Counted from the stretch's first letter, positions 8,792 through 17,034 are shown. The stretch is 64,000 nucleotides of DNA from Pacificispira sp033344895 (GCA_965229685.1 OZ245920.1:3658001-3722000), one strand, 5' to 3'. The notes: generated by a model not told the origin, from the letters alone. A program made the numbers and translations.

Positions 8792-9841
8792 TCAGCGTGC
8801 CTCGATGGTTTCCAGCTGGGTTTCCAGAACGGTCTGGTTGCGGCCGTTGCCCTTGGCGAAGTAAAGCCCCTCGTCCGAGCGATGGATCAGGTCGGACAGG
8901 GGCTCCCCGGGCCGGAACTGCGCCACACCGATCGACAGGGTGATATTGCCCATTTCCTCGCCGGTCTGACGGTTGCGGATGCGCTTGGACGACACCGCAT
9001 CGCGAATCTTGTCGCACAGCTTCCGCGCGTCGCTCATCTCCGTATTGGGCAGGATCAAGGCGAACTCCTCCCCGCCATACCGGGCCGCGAGATCGTTGCC
9101 CTTGACGTTCCCCTGCATGATCCGGGCGACAAGCTTCAGCACCTGATCGCCGGTCTGGTGACCATAGGTATCGTTGAATTTCTTGAAGAAATCGATGTCG
9201 GTGAGGGCCAGGCACAACATCGACCCTTCTTCCATTGCTTCCATTGCGCGCTTGCGCAGGGTCGCGTCGAACATCTTGCGATTGGCGATGCCGGTCAGTG
9301 CATCGGTCATGGCCTCGCGCTGAACATCCTCGAGATTCTGGCGCAGCGACGCGATCTCCTGGGAACTTTCCTTCAGCTTTTCCTGCAGCGCCGAATTCGA
9401 CTGCTGCATTTTCTGCGTTTCCATTGCGAGGCTTTGAACCGCAGCCCGAATGCCGTCCAGGCCCTCCGTTTCCGCAATGGCGCCCAGGCTTTGTTTCAGC
9501 GACTGACCGAAATCCTCCACGCCGCCGGAAGCATCCCCGATCATGGCCAGCACCCGACCGACCTGATCCTCGATCCGCTTCGAGGTCTCCTGAAGCGCCA
9601 GCCCTTCTTCATTATGGGTGAAGAACTTGTCGTAGATTTCGTCGTTCTTTTCCGGGGTGAAGTTCTGCTTGTTGGACCGCAGGACATCCAGGGTCTTCTT
9701 CAGATCCGGATACTTCTCGTTCACATAGGAGTACCAGACGGCAAAATTCCGCGGGGTCGCGGGAATCTGATGCTCACGCATCAGCTCCAGGGTCCGTTCC
9801 GCGTAAGACTGTGCCTGCTCCAACCCTTCGGAATATTCCAC
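8792..9841 (-). CDS. diguanylate cyclase with GGEEF domain
   Basis: A 349-residue cytoplasmic protein. The N-terminal ~165 residues form a helical domain (MEYSEGLEQAQSYAERTLEL, then WYSYV) that resembles the helical N-terminus of many alphaproteobacterial GGDEF proteins, followed by a coiled-coil linker (about 110-170). The C-terminal GGDEF domain has DALTGIANRKMF, DIDFFKKFNDTYGH and the active-site RYGGEEF (about 253-259), so synthesis of cyclic di-GMP is expected. At the inhibitory I-site, where RxxD normally precedes the motif, the sequence reads KGND, so product inhibition may be weakened. The start is GTG at 9841 with GGGGAG eight bases upstream. An ATG-TAG pair sits between that ribosome site and the start. 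Confidence 0.92.
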   Translation of the reverse strand: MEYSEGLEQAQSYAERTLELMREHQIPATPRNFAVWYSYVNEKYPDLKKTLDVLRSNKQNFTPEKNDEIYDKFFTHNEEGLALQETSKRIEDQVGRVLAMIGDASGGVEDFGQSLKQSLGAIAETEGLDGIRAAVQSLAMETQKMQQSNSALQEKLKESSQEIASLRQNLEDVQREAMTDALTGIANRKMFDATLRKRAMEAMEEGSMLCLALTDIDFFKKFNDTYGHQTGDQVLKLVARIMQGNVKGNDLAARYGGEEFALILPNTEMSDARKLCDKIRDAVSSKRIRNRQTGEEMGNITLSIGVAQFRPGEPLSDLIHRSDEGLYFAKGNGRNQTVLETQLETIEAR

Positions 9842-10162
9842 CTACATTACTCCCCGGCACCTACCTCAAGTCCGACAAGGCACCACGCCTTCCGAATCGG
9901 GTGATCGCAAGCCAAAGCCGATTTACTGCCCTTCCGCACCATGACCTTCATCGCCTTGCGGCCCTTACGAACGCGCGACCCACCAGCCTCGCAACGCCCG
10001 ATCAATGAGAATGTCATGCAGTAGCGGCCCCCATTTCTTTGACCAAAGGCGAACCAAGGTCTCGGACAAACGCCTTCACAACTCCGCATGCTACCAAATT
10101 GTTCTGTAGCCTCAACCGTTTTAGACAGGTTCCCGTCCTGGATGCGGCGCACGCCGCCCCCA
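9842..10162. other. intergenic region without recognised gene
   Basis: 321 bases between the diguanylate cyclase and the thioesterase gene. A minus-strand open frame of 101 codons (9847-10152) runs through it, but its product (rich in Cys, Arg and Gly with no domain) and lack of a ribosome site argue against coding. I see no convincing promoter or terminator. Confidence 0.5.
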
Positions 10163-10645
10163 TCACGCGGCGGCCTGTTTCAACCCGCCCCAACCATCCG
10201 GAATCGGCAGTCCGGAATGCCGTTCGGCGATATCCGCGAAGGCCCTGAAACCCGCCTCATCCAACGTGCTGACGGCCCCATTGTCCGGGTCGTAAGGGAC
10301 ATCCACGCGTTCCTCGATGGCGGCGAGATATCCCGTCTCCCCCGCATACAGCGCCTGCAGCAGATGCAACCCGTCCGGCCCCGCGGAAATCACCTGGCTG
10401 GTCAGGGTCAGGACCGTCCCGCCGGGAATTTCCTGGAGATAGTCGATTCGGCTCTTATGCGTGCGAAATGGAGGGGCGGGCGACGCGCCGGCTTCCGACC
10501 GAAAGGCCTGCGCGGCCATGTCAAAGGCGCGGGCGTAATAGGCGACATTGAAATGATCATTATAGTCGGTCCATTCCGGCACGACACGGGGGCGGCAGGG
10601 ATTGGCGACTTCCGGCCCGTTGTATGGCTTGTCCGACGACGTCAT
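10163..10645 (-). CDS. acyl-CoA thioesterase-like hot-dog protein
   Basis: A 160-residue single hot-dog-fold protein of the 4HBT type. EWTDYNDHFNVAYYARAFD matches the active-site segment of this superfamily, in which Asp and the DxxxHxN pattern sit on the long central helix. The wording is close to the thioesterases linked to carnitine/betaine metabolism, but no carnitine genes are nearby, so the substrate is open. The open frame extends to 10798, but the ATG at 10645 is preceded by GGAGGAG at ideal distance and the residues before it look like translated non-coding DNA. Confidence 0.82.
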   Translation of the reverse strand: MTSSDKPYNGPEVANPCRPRVVPEWTDYNDHFNVAYYARAFDMAAQAFRSEAGASPAPPFRTHKSRIDYLQEIPGGTVLTLTSQVISAGPDGLHLLQALYAGETGYLAAIEERVDVPYDPDNGAVSTLDEAGFRAFADIAERHSGLPIPDGWGGLKQAAA

Positions 10646-11047
10646 GTCACTCCTCCGCAGTGTTTTCCCGGTGAGGAAGAATGCCGATTTGCACCGGAAG
10701 GTCAAAACACGGAATCCGCAGGCCGCACCCGCCCATTTGGCAAATTTGCAACAGTATTTCCACGAAATCCCAAACCGCCAGCAAGCGCTGTGGAACACCC
10801 CCGACGCCTATGCTACCTCACCATTTGAAATGGGGCAGTTACGAGCCTCGACGCCTTCCGCCGGTTTCTGGTCAGGACAGACTTCTGGGGTACCGTCCCG
10901 GACCGGAAAACAAAGCAGAAGGACTGGATCGCGAAACAGGTCGTTCGGTCGGCCGGTTAACGGGATCGTAGGAATTGGGTGCGTACGGTTTGGATATCGC
11001 GGCGCTTCGCCATTCGGAGGCGTGCCGCTCGGGTTAGGGACAATCGA
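10646..11047. other. divergent intergenic region, thioesterase / mlaA
   Basis: 402 bases separating divergent genes. It must hold both promoters, but no strong sigma-70 pair is evident. The only clear element is the perfect palindrome CCATTT-G-AAATGG at 10821-10833. No tRNA or small gene could be supported. Confidence 0.5.
10821..10833. promoter_or_regulatory. perfect 13-base palindrome between divergent genes
   Basis: CCATTT-G-AAATGG sits 176 bases from the thioesterase start and 215 bases from mlaA. It could be a dimeric operator; no ligand or regulator can be named. Confidence 0.3.
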
Positions 11048-11893
11048 ATGCCGGCTGGTCTTTTTTCGAGTATTTCCGTGAAACGCCTGTGCGCCGGCAT
11101 CGTGGTGGCCTTCGCCGTTGCCGGCTGCGCCACGGCGCCGACCGATCCCGTCGAGCGGGAAATCTACGATGAAGCAAACGACCCGGTCCAACCGCTAAAC
11201 GAAGCAATCTTTGAATTCAACATGGCAATCGACCGCGCGGTTCTCCGCCCGGTTGCCCAGGCCTATGAATTCATCCTGCCCGACCTTGTCCGTGACGGTG
11301 TACGCAACTTCGTCCGGCATCTGAAGACGCCCGTGATCCTGGCGAACGACCTGATGCAGGGAGAGATCGATCGCGCCGGCGAAACGATGGGCCGGTTCAT
11401 CTTCAATACCGTGGCCGGTTTCGGTGGGGTGTTCGACGTCGCCGGTGAGGCGGGCATCGAGTATCATCAGGAAGATTTCGGTCAGACCCTGGCCGTCTGG
11501 GGCGTCGACGAAGGCCCCTATCTGATGCTGCCCTTCATCGGACCGTCCAGCGGCCGGGATGCGCTGGGTCTCATCGTAGATGCTGGGCTGGACCCGTTGC
11601 GCTGGTGGGGCTACAACTCCAACGAATTCGTGATTGAAAACAACGGAATGATTCGCACGGCGGCCGAAGTTATCGACACCCGGTCCCGGAACTACAAGCA
11701 ACTGGAAGACTTGGAGGAAACCTCCCTGGACTTCTACGCAACGGTGCGAAGCCTCTATCGCCAGCAGCGTGAGAGCCTGATCCGGAACGGCGAGCCTGAC
11801 GATGAGGCGCTTCCGAATATCGGCTTCGAAGGGTATGAGGGCATCGGCACGGAGTCGGACGGGCAGGACACCCAGACCAGCCTTCTCAACTGA
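11048..11893 (+). CDS. mlaA: MlaA/VacJ outer-membrane lipoprotein
   Basis: The outer-membrane component of the Mla system, which removes mislocalised phospholipid from the outer leaflet. From ATG 11048 the product is 281 residues, beginning with a lipoprotein signal: basic KR, a hydrophobic run, and the lipobox AVAGC with the lipidated Cys near residue 27. The MlaA body follows, with NDPVQPLNEAIFEFN, the QGEIDRAGETMGRFIFNT stretch, the EDFGQTLAVWGV motif and GPYLMLPFIGPSSGRDALG. The frame is open upstream to 10979, but that would push the signal peptide inwards. mlaC follows after 11 bases; the MlaFED transporter genes are not in this window. Confidence 0.94.
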   Translation: MPAGLFSSISVKRLCAGIVVAFAVAGCATAPTDPVEREIYDEANDPVQPLNEAIFEFNMAIDRAVLRPVAQAYEFILPDLVRDGVRNFVRHLKTPVILANDLMQGEIDRAGETMGRFIFNTVAGFGGVFDVAGEAGIEYHQEDFGQTLAVWGVDEGPYLMLPFIGPSSGRDALGLIVDAGLDPLRWWGYNSNEFVIENNGMIRTAAEVIDTRSRNYKQLEDLEETSLDFYATVRSLYRQQRESLIRNGEPDDEALPNIGFEGYEGIGTESDGQDTQTSLLN

Positions 11894-11904
11894 GGCAATT
11901 GTTC

Positions 11905-12540
11905 ATGTCGCGGCGCGGTTTCATCGGCGTAATTCTCGCCGGCATTCTGGCATTCACCGGCTTTGTGGCGGTTCCCGACGCCCCCGCGGCGGAAGAGGAT
12001 GCCGGCGCCTTTATCATGCGCATGGCCGACAAGGCCCTTGGGGCGCTGTCCAATCCCGATCTCAGCAATTACGACAGGGCGGAGCGATTCCGGTCCCTGT
12101 TGCGCGAAGGCATGGATATCTCCGATGTTGCGCGCAAGGCTTTGGGACCTTATGTGCGGCGCGCCACAGACGAGGAACTGAACGAGTTCGAGTCCCTACT
12201 GGAAGAGAACATCGTCCGCAAGTACGCCATCCTCTTCAAGGACTACGCCGGACAGAGGATCGAACTGGTCGGCACCAAGGAAGGGCGGCGCGGGACCCAG
12301 AACGTCACGGTGCTGATCCACCCCCTCGACAACGCGCCGCCGATCAATGTCCGCTGGGTCGTCCATGACGTCGACGGGATGATGAAGGTGATCGACATCA
12401 TCATCGAACGCGTGTCCATGGTGACGACGCAAAAGGAAGAGTTCGTATCGGTGATCCGGCGTAACGGCGGTCAGATCGATGCGCTTCTGCAGGAACTGCG
12501 CGAACGCAACGCCGAAATGGCGGAAAACGTCAAAGGCTGA
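11905..12540 (+). CDS. mlaC: MlaC-type periplasmic phospholipid-binding protein
   Basis: A periplasmic shuttle (Tol_Tol_Ttg2/MlaC family) carrying phospholipid between MlaA and the inner-membrane MlaFED complex. It has 211 residues from the ATG at 11905. The N-terminus MSRRGFIGVILAGI has a twin-arginine-like SRRGF motif, so export may go through Tat, with a cleavage region near DAPAAEE. Family features include RFRSLLREGMDISDVARKALG near residue 65, the NVRWVV segment and the DGMMKVIDIIIERVSM strand-helix. GAGG lies 9-12 bases upstream of the start. It is in an operon with mlaA. Confidence 0.93.
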   Translation: MSRRGFIGVILAGILAFTGFVAVPDAPAAEEDAGAFIMRMADKALGALSNPDLSNYDRAERFRSLLREGMDISDVARKALGPYVRRATDEELNEFESLLEENIVRKYAILFKDYAGQRIELVGTKEGRRGTQNVTVLIHPLDNAPPINVRWVVHDVDGMMKVIDIIIERVSMVTTQKEEFVSVIRRNGGQIDALLQELRERNAEMAENVKG

Positions 12541-12559
12541 CCCTGGCCGCGTAATCAGG

Positions 12560-13123
12560 TCAATCCGATTGTCCTGTGGTCGTCTCCGGGTCGTCCGTGT
12601 CCGGTACCGCGGCAGTAACCAGCGTTTCGAAGGCCTGTCGCGGAACATCCTGCGCTGCAATCCCCTTCAATCCCGCATACCGGATCAGGTTGCCGCGCAC
12701 CAATCCGGCCCGGTCCGCCCGGCGCCCGTCTGTTCCCGGCAAATGGTCCATGAGCGTAACCAGGTGATCCTGTTCGAGGAACTCGGCATCCAGTTCCGCA
12801 GACTTGATCTTCTCCCGTAGCCCCGCGGCTGTTTCCGCGCCGATCCCACCGACAGAGGTCTTCAACCGGCGGCGCAGATCGCGCAAGGGTTCGATCGCTG
12901 TTTCCCGCCATGGGGCCACGGCCTGTTCCGCGCGACGCAGCGTATCCGTCGGCAGGCGCACGCCATGCCGCCCGACCCAACAGCAGAGCAACAACAGGTT
13001 CACATCCAGACCATGCGTATCCTGCAGGTCCAGACAGACCTGTTCGACCTGGGGCGTCTTGTAGACATTCAGGGAGAACTGGCGAAAGGCCGAGGCGGGG
13101 GTTGCTGCGTTTCCATCGCTCAT
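12560..13123 (-). CDS. TIGR02444 family protein
   Basis: A conserved proteobacterial protein of unknown function (TIGR02444/DUF2390), 187 residues from ATG 13123. The opening FRQFSLNVYKTPQVEQVCLDL followed by DVNLLLLCCWVGRHG is diagnostic of the family. The rest is helical and charged. A TTG at 13132 with AAGGGGG seven bases upstream is an alternative start. It converges on mlaC with 19 bases between stops. No function should be inferred. Confidence 0.85.
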   Translation of the reverse strand: MSDGNAATPASAFRQFSLNVYKTPQVEQVCLDLQDTHGLDVNLLLLCCWVGRHGVRLPTDTLRRAEQAVAPWRETAIEPLRDLRRRLKTSVGGIGAETAAGLREKIKSAELDAEFLEQDHLVTLMDHLPGTDGRRADRAGLVRGNLIRYAGLKGIAAQDVPRQAFETLVTAAVPDTDDPETTTGQSD

Positions 13124-13206
13124 ATGGGTCAAGGTGACGCCCCCTTCGCCCGGATGCAAGCAGGTGCTTCCGCCCGCCGCAGGTTTGATCTATAGTCCGC
13201 GCAATT

Positions 13207-13229
13207 GACCCGCCCTCGCTTGGCGGGTC
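13207..13229 (+). promoter_or_regulatory. 5'-leader hairpin of the ydcH gene
   Basis: GACCCGCC and GGCGGGTC pair perfectly over 8 bp around a seven-base loop, 38 bases before the ydcH start. The following CGCTGTTTTC has a short T-run, so it could also be a weak terminator. A TATAGT box lies at 13191-13196, just upstream, with only a poor -35. Confidence 0.4.
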
Positions 13230-13266
13230 CGCTGTTTTCAGTCGTTATCGGGAAACCCAGTCTAAG

Positions 13267-13473
13267 ATGGACGAGGAAGAAGAAGCCGAAATCCAGTCCG
13301 AGATCGCCGCCCTGACGGAGGAGCACCGCGACCTCGACCAGATGATCGCCCGTGTTTCGGAGACGGCACCGTTCGACCAGCTTCAATTGCAGCGTATGAA
13401 GAAGCGGAAGCTGATGATCAAGGATCAGTTGTCGCGGCTGAATGCCATGCTGGTACCGGACATCATCGCCTGA
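13267..13473 (+). CDS. ydcH: YdcH family protein (DUF465)
   Basis: A 68-residue acidic N-terminus followed by an antiparallel helical hairpin. LTEEHRDLDQMIARV and LQLQRMKKRKLMIKDQLSRL are the two heptad-patterned helices typical of DUF465, a small cytoplasmic family of unknown role widespread in Proteobacteria. It ends 23 bases before the stop of the convergent GGDEF-like gene. Confidence 0.88.
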   Translation: MDEEEEAEIQSEIAALTEEHRDLDQMIARVSETAPFDQLQLQRMKKRKLMIKDQLSRLNAMLVPDIIA

Positions 13474-13496
13474 TCCGCAGGAACGACCGTTCGAAT

Positions 13497-14267
13497 TCAG
13501 GCCTCGGCGTCGCGGTCCGCCCTGTCCAGTGCGTCCAGCGGGGATTCTCCCGCCTGCAGTTCCGTACGGCCGACGGACAGGCTTCCGGGTCGCAGCCCCA
13601 TTGTTTCGACCGAACGGTCGATCGCCTGTGCCAGTTTCTGTGCCAGCGTCTCCGCACGGGCGCGTGCCGCATCACCGTGCAGACCGGTCAGCAGCACGGC
13701 AAATTCGCCATCCCGCAGCCGGCAGGCCGGTTCCGCCGGATCCGCGGCTTCCGCAAGTGTGCGCGCGAGGACCTGTTCGGCCCGGTAGGCGGCCGCCAAT
13801 CCGGCGCTGTCTCGAAACGCCTCGAACCGGTCGACCTGCAGCACCGCGACCTCACTCTTCACGCCCTCGCGCTGATCGAGAAGTTCCAGATGGCGGGTTT
13901 CGGAAAAGAACTCGTCACGGCGCAGCAACCCGGTATCGGGGTCGTGCCGGCGGGCCTCCTCGGCACGGGCCAGCCGTTCCTCCGCAGCTTCCAGGGCCTG
14001 ATGCAGCCGCGCCAAGTCGACGGTGAATGTATCGATGACCCGTCGCGTCGCCTCGTCGCTGGTGTCCAGATCCAGATTGTGAACCCGCACGGGATCCGGC
14101 GGACGCCGCCCGGACTGCAGGCTGTCGCGCCACGCATCCAGCGCGTCGCGTTCACGTTCCGTCTCGTTCCGCGCGTGGGTAGGAACCGCACGCGTCGATG
14201 GGTCGATGCGCATCTGGCGCGGCACCTTGGCCGGATCGCGCGGCAGATTGGTCTCATCTGTCTTCAT
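13497..14267 (-). CDS. degenerate GGDEF-domain protein
   Basis: A 256-residue cytoplasmic protein. Residues 1-75 are polar and probably disordered, about 75-105 form a coiled coil, and the rest follows the GGDEF fold: HDPDTGLLRRDEFF near residue 107, VLQVDRFEAFRDSAG in place of DIDxFKxxND, and RLRDGEFAVLL at about 183-193 where GGDEF is expected. RDGEF lacks both glycines, so cyclase activity is unlikely; it may bind nucleotide or act as a protein-protein module. It diverges from purE with 112 bases between starts. A TATAAT box (14281-14276) ends eight bases before its ATG, so its message may be almost leaderless. Confidence 0.8.
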   Translation of the reverse strand: MKTDETNLPRDPAKVPRQMRIDPSTRAVPTHARNETERERDALDAWRDSLQSGRRPPDPVRVHNLDLDTSDEATRRVIDTFTVDLARLHQALEAAEERLARAEEARRHDPDTGLLRRDEFFSETRHLELLDQREGVKSEVAVLQVDRFEAFRDSAGLAAAYRAEQVLARTLAEAADPAEPACRLRDGEFAVLLTGLHGDAARARAETLAQKLAQAIDRSVETMGLRPGSLSVGRTELQAGESPLDALDRADRDAEA

Positions 14268-14296
14268 GACACACCATTATATAGGGATTCCATGTC

Positions 14297-14324
14297 TTGC
14301 GCGCACGGATCGCGCCCCTATACT
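14297..14324 (+). promoter_or_regulatory. probable purEK promoter
   Basis: TTGCGC (14297-14302), 16 bases, TATACT (14319-14324) is a good sigma-70 pair, predicting a start near 14331 and a leader of roughly 50 bases before purE. It overlaps the region that would hold the divergent promoter of the GGDEF-like gene. Confidence 0.6.
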
Positions 14325-14379
14325 CCCGGCCTTTCCGCCCGGCGGGCGATTTCCGGGCCGTTTTGACGAGGGGAAGGGC

Positions 14380-14871
14380 ATGACGCAGCCTGTGGTCGGT
14401 ATCATTATGGGCAGCCAGTCCGACTGGCCGACGATGAAACATGCGGCGGATACGCTGGAGCAGTTGGGCGTGCCCTTCGAGACGCGCATCGTCTCCGCTC
14501 ACCGGACCCCGAAGCGCATGGCGGAATACGCCGAAAGCGCCCGTGAACGGGGCATCAAGGCCATCATCGCCGGTGCCGGCGGCGCAGCGCACCTGCCGGG
14601 CATGACGGCTGCGATGACCCCCCTGCCGGTATTCGGTGTGCCGATCGAATCAAAGAGCCTGAAGGGCCAGGACAGTCTTTTGTCCATTGTTCAGATGCCC
14701 GCCGGCGTGCCGGTCGGCACCCTGGCCATCGGGCGGGCGGGCGCGGTCAACGCGGCGCTTCTGTCCGCGTCGGTCATTGCGCTGATGGATGCCGATGTGG
14801 CGGCCGCGCTGGATGCGTTCCGCGCGAAACAGACCGCATCCGTCGCGGAGGTCCCGTCCGACGATGTCTGA
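14380..14871 (+). CDS. purE: 5-(carboxyamino)imidazole ribonucleotide mutase
   Basis: Converts N5-CAIR to CAIR in purine synthesis. The 163 residues carry the class I PurE signatures GSQSDWPTM, SAHRTPKRM with the catalytic His, and GAGGAAHLPGM. The ATG at 14380 is preceded by GGGGAAGGG. It overlaps purK by eight bases, so the two are translationally coupled, matching their sequential reactions. Confidence 0.97.
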   Translation: MTQPVVGIIMGSQSDWPTMKHAADTLEQLGVPFETRIVSAHRTPKRMAEYAESARERGIKAIIAGAGGAAHLPGMTAAMTPLPVFGVPIESKSLKGQDSLLSIVQMPAGVPVGTLAIGRAGAVNAALLSASVIALMDADVAAALDAFRAKQTASVAEVPSDDV

Positions 14872-15949
14872 GATCGACGTCATCGCGCCCGGCGCGACCA
14901 TCGGCATTCTGGGCGGCGGTCAGTTGGGCCGCATGCTGGCGGTCGCAGCGTCACGTCTGGGGTATCGCTGCCACATATTCGAGCCGCAGGCAGACTGCCC
15001 GGCCAGCCATGTCGCGGCACATACCGCAGCGGGCTATGAGGACATGGCGGCCCTGGACGCCTTCGCCGCCGCAGTCGACGTGGTAACGCTGGAATTCGAG
15101 AATGTTCCGATCGCCGCCGTGGAGCGCCTGGCCGCCCAGGTGCCGGTCCGCCCGGGTGCCGCCGCCCTGGCCGTCGCGCAGGACCGCGCGGAGGAAAAGG
15201 CGTTCCTGAACAAGGCCGGTATCGAAACGGCGCCCTGGGCACCGGTTCTGTCGCAGTCCGATCTGGAGAACGCCCTGTCCTTCACCGGCCGCCCCGCCGT
15301 GCTGAAGACCGCGCGGCTGGGCTATGATGGGAAGGGTCAGACCGCCATCCGCCCGGAGACCGCGATCGACGGATTGTTCGACCGGATGGGCGGCGTCGCC
15401 TGCGTGCTGGAAGGGTTCGTCGAATTCGACCTAGAGGTTTCCGTTCTGGCGGCCCGAGGGCTCGACGGGCAGATCGCCTGCTTCGAGACGGTGGAGAACG
15501 TTCACCGCGACCATATCCTGCACCGCACGCTGGTGCCGGCGCGCGTCACACCGGAAATCGACGCCCGCGCCCAGGACATTGCCCGTCGCACCATCGAGGC
15601 CCTGGATTACATCGGCCTACTGGCCGTGGAGATGTTCGTCTGTGCCGATGGTCGCGTCATCGCCAATGAAATCGCGCCGCGTCCGCACAATTCCGGGCAT
15701 TGGACGATTGATGGGGCGACCACCAGCCAGTTCGAGCAGGTGGTACGGGCGATCTGTGGGCTGCCGCTGGGCAAGACGCAGCGCGTCGCCGATTGCGAGA
15801 TGCGCAATCTGATCGGGGATGAGGCTGATGAATGGGCGGATATCCTGGCCGAACCGGGTGCGCGGTTGCATCTCTACGGCAAGGCCGAAAGCCGACCGGG
15901 CCGCAAGATGGGTCACGTAACGACCCTGTTTCCCAAGCCGCCGCGTTGA
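14864..15949 (+). CDS. purK: 5-(carboxyamino)imidazole ribonucleotide synthase
   Basis: The ATP-grasp enzyme forming N5-CAIR from AIR, ATP and bicarbonate. It has 361 residues from the ATG at 14864, inside the end of purE. The N-terminal dinucleotide-like fold is seen in GILGGGQLGRMLA, ATP-grasp residues in FTGRPAVLKTARLGYDGKGQ and VLEGFVEFDLEVSVLAARG, and the C-terminal signature in NEIAPRPHNSGHWTIDGA. The last stretch GKAESRPGRKMGHVT is the PurK tail. Confidence 0.97.
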   Translation: MSEIDVIAPGATIGILGGGQLGRMLAVAASRLGYRCHIFEPQADCPASHVAAHTAAGYEDMAALDAFAAAVDVVTLEFENVPIAAVERLAAQVPVRPGAAALAVAQDRAEEKAFLNKAGIETAPWAPVLSQSDLENALSFTGRPAVLKTARLGYDGKGQTAIRPETAIDGLFDRMGGVACVLEGFVEFDLEVSVLAARGLDGQIACFETVENVHRDHILHRTLVPARVTPEIDARAQDIARRTIEALDYIGLLAVEMFVCADGRVIANEIAPRPHNSGHWTIDGATTSQFEQVVRAICGLPLGKTQRVADCEMRNLIGDEADEWADILAEPGARLHLYGKAESRPGRKMGHVTTLFPKPPR

Positions 15950-15968
15950 GCCACGGTTTCCGACGGTT

Positions 15969-16319
15969 CTAACGGACGACCCAATAGACCGCCGATCCGA
16001 TGAAAACGAAGACCCAAAGAAACGGCGCCAGGGCCACCAGCATGGCGCCGGTAAACAGGTCGCGGCTGTGCAGCAGGACCGACAGCGCGATGCAGACGAT
16101 CCCCGTAATCGGATAGAAATACGCAGTATTGGCCATCAGGTCCGGCATGTTGTCGACGGAATCGTAGAGGATCATGACGGTCACGGCCAGAATGACCCCC
16201 AGCGGGCAGAATGCCGCCGCCGCCGCGATGATGGCATTGCGTGAGACCAGTTTCGCCTCTTCGCGCCAGCCCTTGGTCTCGGCGTCCTTCAGCTCTTCCT
16301 TCAAATGCTTCCAGAGCAT
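15969..16319 (-). CDS. small membrane protein, three helices
   Basis: A 116-residue protein not assigned to a family. The first ~38 residues are charged and helical (LWKHLKEELKDAETKGWREEAK). Three hydrophobic helices follow at about 33-55, 68-85 and 93-114, with short loops. ATG 16319 has GGGGGCG upstream; the open frame continues to 16427 but overlaps the COQ9 coding region. It is 28 bases downstream of COQ9 in the same direction, so it is likely the last gene of the def-COQ9 transcript. Confidence 0.7.
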   Translation of the reverse strand: MLWKHLKEELKDAETKGWREEAKLVSRNAIIAAAAAFCPLGVILAVTVMILYDSVDNMPDLMANTAYFYPITGIVCIALSVLLHSRDLFTGAMLVALAPFLWVFVFIGSAVYWVVR

Positions 16320-16347
16320 CGGGCGCCCCCGGCCGACGGGTTGGAGA

Positions 16348-17034
16348 TCAGCCGGCGCCGCGCATGCCGCCGCGGAACGAGCGGAAGGCGCGCAGTCGGG
16401 CGGGAAGGAAATCGGCGACCTTCGCAACGCGGGCCTTCACCTTCGGCACCTGCATCACATTTTCGATGCGGCGTTCCAGGAACGCACGAGTCTCGGCGAA
16501 TCCCTCCGACCGGTCATTCAACCAGCACAGCAATGTCGAAGAATAGACGCCACTGAGCAGCATGCGTTTGGAATAGAAATTCCAGTCCGTCGACCGATCA
16601 CCGGCGGCGAACCACATGTCGTCGACGGTGCGGTAAAGTAGCTGCAGCGCCAGCCCGGCATTCTGCGGCTTCGACAGGACGGTCAGTCCGCGGCGGATGG
16701 CCTCCCGGTCCTGCGCGTTCTGCTCCAGCCGGGTCATCACTGCCGTCGCAATGCGCTCTCGAATCTTCAGGGATTCAAGGTCGCACGCCTCCAGCGCCGC
16801 CATCATCCGGCGGTCGGCCAGTTTCGAATGCCATGCAATCATGTCCCGCGCCGCGCCGGGGAAAAGCGCATCCGCGTCCTTGCGATCGATTCCCAGATCG
16901 TCAGCGGCGCGCATCAGCGCCGTGCGTGTCCATCCATCGAACGGGACATGGGTCACGGCCGCCTCGATCAGGCGGTCGCGGATCTCGCGGGTATCCTCCG
17001 GCATGTCGCCGCTTTCGGTCTCAGCCTTCGTCAT
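16348..17034 (-). CDS. COQ9 family ubiquinone biosynthesis protein
   Basis: A 228-residue member of the COQ9 family (TIGR02396). COQ9 is a TetR-like lipid-binding protein that presents ubiquinone intermediates to the COQ7 hydroxylase. The family pattern is clear: AAVTHVPFDGWTRTAL, the ARDMIAWHSKLADRRM segment, RERIATAVMTRLE, and the membrane-contact region DMWFAAGDRSTDWNFYSKR with LLSGVYSSTLLCWLNDRSEGF. The start at 17034 lies within the last codons of def (14-base overlap), preceded by GAGGAG. Confidence 0.92.
   Translation of the reverse strand: MTKAETESGDMPEDTREIRDRLIEAAVTHVPFDGWTRTALMRAADDLGIDRKDADALFPGAARDMIAWHSKLADRRMMAALEACDLESLKIRERIATAVMTRLEQNAQDREAIRRGLTVLSKPQNAGLALQLLYRTVDDMWFAAGDRSTDWNFYSKRMLLSGVYSSTLLCWLNDRSEGFAETRAFLERRIENVMQVPKVKARVAKVADFLPARLRAFRSFRGGMRGAG

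Noticed and set aside
6788..9904. Plus-strand open frame of over 1000 codons opposite the CLC and diguanylate cyclase genes
   Set aside because: It spans two clear minus-strand genes and their gap; composition (Asp, Arg, His, Gln-rich) is that of an antisense shadow.
9847..10152. 101-codon minus-strand frame upstream of the diguanylate cyclase
   Set aside because: No ribosome site, Cys/Arg/Gly-rich product without domain; treated as non-coding.
14268..14284. Leaderless promoter for the degenerate GGDEF gene (TATAAT close to its ATG)
   Set aside because: The -10 is excellent but no acceptable -35 lies at normal distance, so I mention it only in the gene entry.
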